Shown: one piece after another, positions 62,231 through 64,000 of the stretch
How the letters are laid out: each line of letters starts with the position of its first letter
Position numbering within the stretch: position 1 is the stretch's first letter
Source of the DNA: Litoreibacter roseus
GTDB lineage: Bacteria > Pseudomonadota > Alphaproteobacteria > Rhodobacterales > Rhodobacteraceae
Length of the DNA stretch: 64,000 nt
Assembly (NCBI RefSeq): GCF_009811795.1
Contig: NZ_BLJE01000002.1
Coordinates: forward strand, 186,001 to 250,000
Direction of reading: 5' to 3'
The notes under the pieces: model-generated
The model's database searches: none
Told to the model about the DNA's origin: nothing
The model's input: only the letters and a program-made list of their open reading frames with translations
Translations under genes and position numbers: made by a program

Positions 62231-64000
62231 GCTTGGATGAAAATTGGGTCCTTCAGGAAGAACAAAAGCGCGCCTGGATGAGCGAGAACAGCCTTTATCG
62301 TAACGAGGACGAACACGCGTCTTGCGGCGTTGGTCTCGTTGTTTCAATCAACGGGAAAAAGTCGCGCAAAGTCGTTGAGAATGGCATCAATGCGCTGAAA
62401 GCTGTTTGGCACAGGGGGGCTGTGGATGCAGACGGGAAAACCGGTGACGGCGCGGGTATTCACGTTCAAATTCCCGTCCCGTTTTTCTACGATCAGATTG
62501 AACGGACAGGGCATAAGCCGAAGACAGATGCGCTGATCGCCGTTGGTCAGGTCTTTCTGCCGCGTACTGATTTTGGTGCTCAGGAAACCTGCCGGACCAT
62601 CGTCGAGACCGAAGTCCTCCGGATGGGATACTATATCTACGGCTGGCGGCACGTTCCTGTAAACATCACGGTTCTGGGCGAAAAGGCCAATGCGACACGG
62701 CCCGAAATTGAACAAATCCTGATCTCGAATTCTAAGGGTGCGGACGAAGAGACATTCGAGCGGGAGCTTTACGTGATCCGCCGCCGCATCGAAAAAGCCG
62801 CTGCTGCCGCGCAGGTGCCTACGCTCTACGTTTGCTCGCTGAGTTGCCGCTCGATCATCTACAAAGGGATGATGTTGGCCGAGCAGGTGGCAGAGTTTTA
62901 TCCCGATCTGATGGATAAACGGTTTGAAAGCGCATTTGCCATCTACCACCAACGCTATTCGACCAACACGTTCCCGCAGTGGTGGTTGGCCCAACCGTTT
63001 CGCATGCTGGCGCATAACGGTGAAATCAACACGCTGAAAGGCAACATGAACTGGATGAAGAGCCATGAGATCCGCATGGCCTCTGGCGCATTCGGGGACA
63101 TGGCCGAGGATATCAAGCCAATCGTGCCGACCGGATCGTCAGATTCCGCGGCGTTAGACTCTGTTTTCGAGGTGCTTGTGCGTGCGGGGCGGTCCGCACC
63201 GATGGCCAAAACTATGCTGGTCCCGGAAAGCTGGTCAAAGCAGGCAGTCGAGATGCCGAAGGCGTGGCAGGACATGTATTCCTACTGCAACTCGGTGATG
63301 GAGCCTTGGGACGGTCCCGCAGCGCTTGCGATGACGGATGGGCGTTGGGTTTGCGCCGGTCTGGACCGAAACGGTCTGCGCCCGATGCGTTATGTCGTGA
63401 CGGGTGATGGCCTTTTGATTGCGGGATCCGAAATCGGGATGGTACCCACAGACGAAGCGACTGTTCGGGAGAAAGGCGCACTTGGGCCCGGCCAGATGAT
63501 TGGCGTCCATATGGGGAAGGGCAAGCTCTTCCATGATGAGGAGCTGAAGAACAAGATGTCTGCCGCGCTGCCATTCGGCGAATGGGTCGGCAAGATCACC
63601 GATCTGGAAAGCGTGACGTCCGGTGTTCAGGAAACTCCGTTGTTCTCCGGTGAGGAACTGCGGCAACGCCAAATCGCTGCCGGCTACTCCATCGAAGAGC
63701 TAGAGCAAATCCTCGCGCCAATGGCAGAGGACGGTAAAGAGACTTTGGCATCCATGGGCGATGACACGCCTTCCGCGGTTCTGTCCAAGAAGTATCGCCC
63801 GCTTAGTCATTTCTTCCGCCAGAACTTCAGCCAAGTAACGAACCCCCCGATTGACAGTTTGCGCGAATACCGCGTGATGAGCTTGAAGACCCGGTTCGGA
63901 AACTTGAAGAACGTGCTGGATGAGGATTCCAGCCAAACCGAGATTCTCGTACTCGACAGCCCATTCGTCGGTAATGCGCAGTTCGAGAAGATCATCGAGC
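62227..64000 (+). CDS. gltB: Glutamate synthase large subunit (partial, cut by window edge)
   Basis: The reading frame stays open to the end of the window, giving 591 codons of a family usually about 1500 long. The start ATG at 62227 overlaps the gfa stop. The first 32 residues are a propeptide, and the catalytic N-terminal Cys is in ASCGVG (Cys 33), which releases ammonia from glutamine. The glutaminase (class II amidotransferase) domain continues with HQRYSTNTFPQW and AHNGEINT near residue 265 and GSSDSAALD near residue 305. The FMN domain lies outside. Confidence 0.95.
   Translation, partial: MSLDENWVLQEEQKRAWMSENSLYRNEDEHASCGVGLVVSINGKKSRKVVENGINALKAVWHRGAVDADGKTGDGAGIHVQIPVPFFYDQIERTGHKPKTDALIAVGQVFLPRTDFGAQETCRTIVETEVLRMGYYIYGWRHVPVNITVLGEKANATRPEIEQILISNSKGADEETFERELYVIRRRIEKAAAAAQVPTLYVCSLSCRSIIYKGMMLAEQVAEFYPDLMDKRFESAFAIYHQRYSTNTFPQWWLAQPFRMLAHNGEINTLKGNMNWMKSHEIRMASGAFGDMAEDIKPIVPTGSSDSAALDSVFEVLVRAGRSAPMAKTMLVPESWSKQAVEMPKAWQDMYSYCNSVMEPWDGPAALAMTDGRWVCAGLDRNGLRPMRYVVTGDGLLIAGSEIGMVPTDEATVREKGALGPGQMIGVHMGKGKLFHDEELKNKMSAALPFGEWVGKITDLESVTSGVQETPLFSGEELRQRQIAAGYSIEELEQILAPMAEDGKETLASMGDDTPSAVLSKKYRPLSHFFRQNFSQVTNPPIDSLREYRVMSLKTRFGNLKNVLDEDSSQTEILVLDSPFVGNAQFEKIIE

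Overview
This window is a chromosomal segment of an alphaproteobacterium, most likely a member of the Rhodobacteraceae (Roseobacter-like). The main reasons are the gene order maf-[gap]-hemJ-rho-mnmE-mnmG-rsmG-parA-parB, the order hslVU-Smr-mltA-Tim44-fxsA-secB-dnaQ-coaE-aroE-maf on the other side of that gap, a RpoH-type promoter of the alphaproteobacterial kind upstream of dnaK, and an LptB-Hpf-PtsN locus. No rRNA, CRISPR array, phage or insertion sequence is visible. One tRNA gene (Leu, CAG) is present. The family assignment is inference from gene content and order.

Layout. 0-6 kb is the least conserved part. It holds a TROVE/Ro60-like protein divergent from its regulator RtcR, a PPP-type phosphatase, a Nudix hydrolase, an unknown lipoprotein and several gene-poor gaps. 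6.2-12.2 kb is the translation/transcription operon rimP-nusA-ylxR-infB followed by hslV. 12.2-19.8 kb holds a Tat-exported DM13 protein that splits hslV from hslU, then a lipoprotein hydrolase, an MFS transporter, Smr, mltA, a Tim44-like protein, fxsA and secB. 19.8-30.2 kb is the replication-origin neighbourhood. dnaQ, coaE, aroE and maf run leftward and hemJ, rho, mnmE, mnmG, rsmG, parA and parB run rightward from a 374-bp gap that looks like oriC, with two parS sites nearby. 30.2-43.5 kb holds hemW, rdgB, rph, the heat-shock genes hrcA-grpE and dnaK-dnaJ, mutS, a YrbL-like protein and the malic enzyme maeB. 43.5-53.3 kb is an envelope-glycan region: an ABC-2 permease, cysQ, kdsB, galU, galE and four glycosyltransferases. 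53.3-58.2 kb is a leftward block: tRNA-Leu, rnd, kdsD, lptC, lptA, lptB, hpf, ptsN. 58.3-64 kb holds an NDUFA9-like protein, uppP, and gltD-gfa-gltB (gltB cut by the window edge).

Working together. kdsB (CMP-Kdo), kdsD (Kdo precursor), lptABC (LPS export) and uppP (lipid carrier recycling) all serve the outer envelope. DnaK, DnaJ, GrpE, HrcA and HslUV form the protein quality-control set, and two of these transcription units (dnaK, hslU) carry clear RpoH-like promoters. ParA, ParB, parS and the putative oriC form the chromosome replication and segregation centre.

Most interesting observations. (1) RtcR has a degenerate sigma-54 contact loop (QAIPGA instead of GAFTGA), no -24/-12 promoter is visible between rtcR and the Ro60-like gene, and rpoN is missing from its usual alphaproteobacterial place between lptB and hpf. 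Together these suggest a sigma-54-independent Rtc/Ro RNA-repair circuit. (2) The Ro60-like mRNA leader can fold so that its ribosome-binding site is sequestered. (3) One parS site contains the GTG start codon of mnmG. (4) hslV and hslU are split by an inverted DM13 gene, and hslU has its own heat-shock promoter. (5) A terminator-like hairpin sits directly in front of rimP. (6) A perfect 14-bp inverted repeat lies between uppP and gltD.
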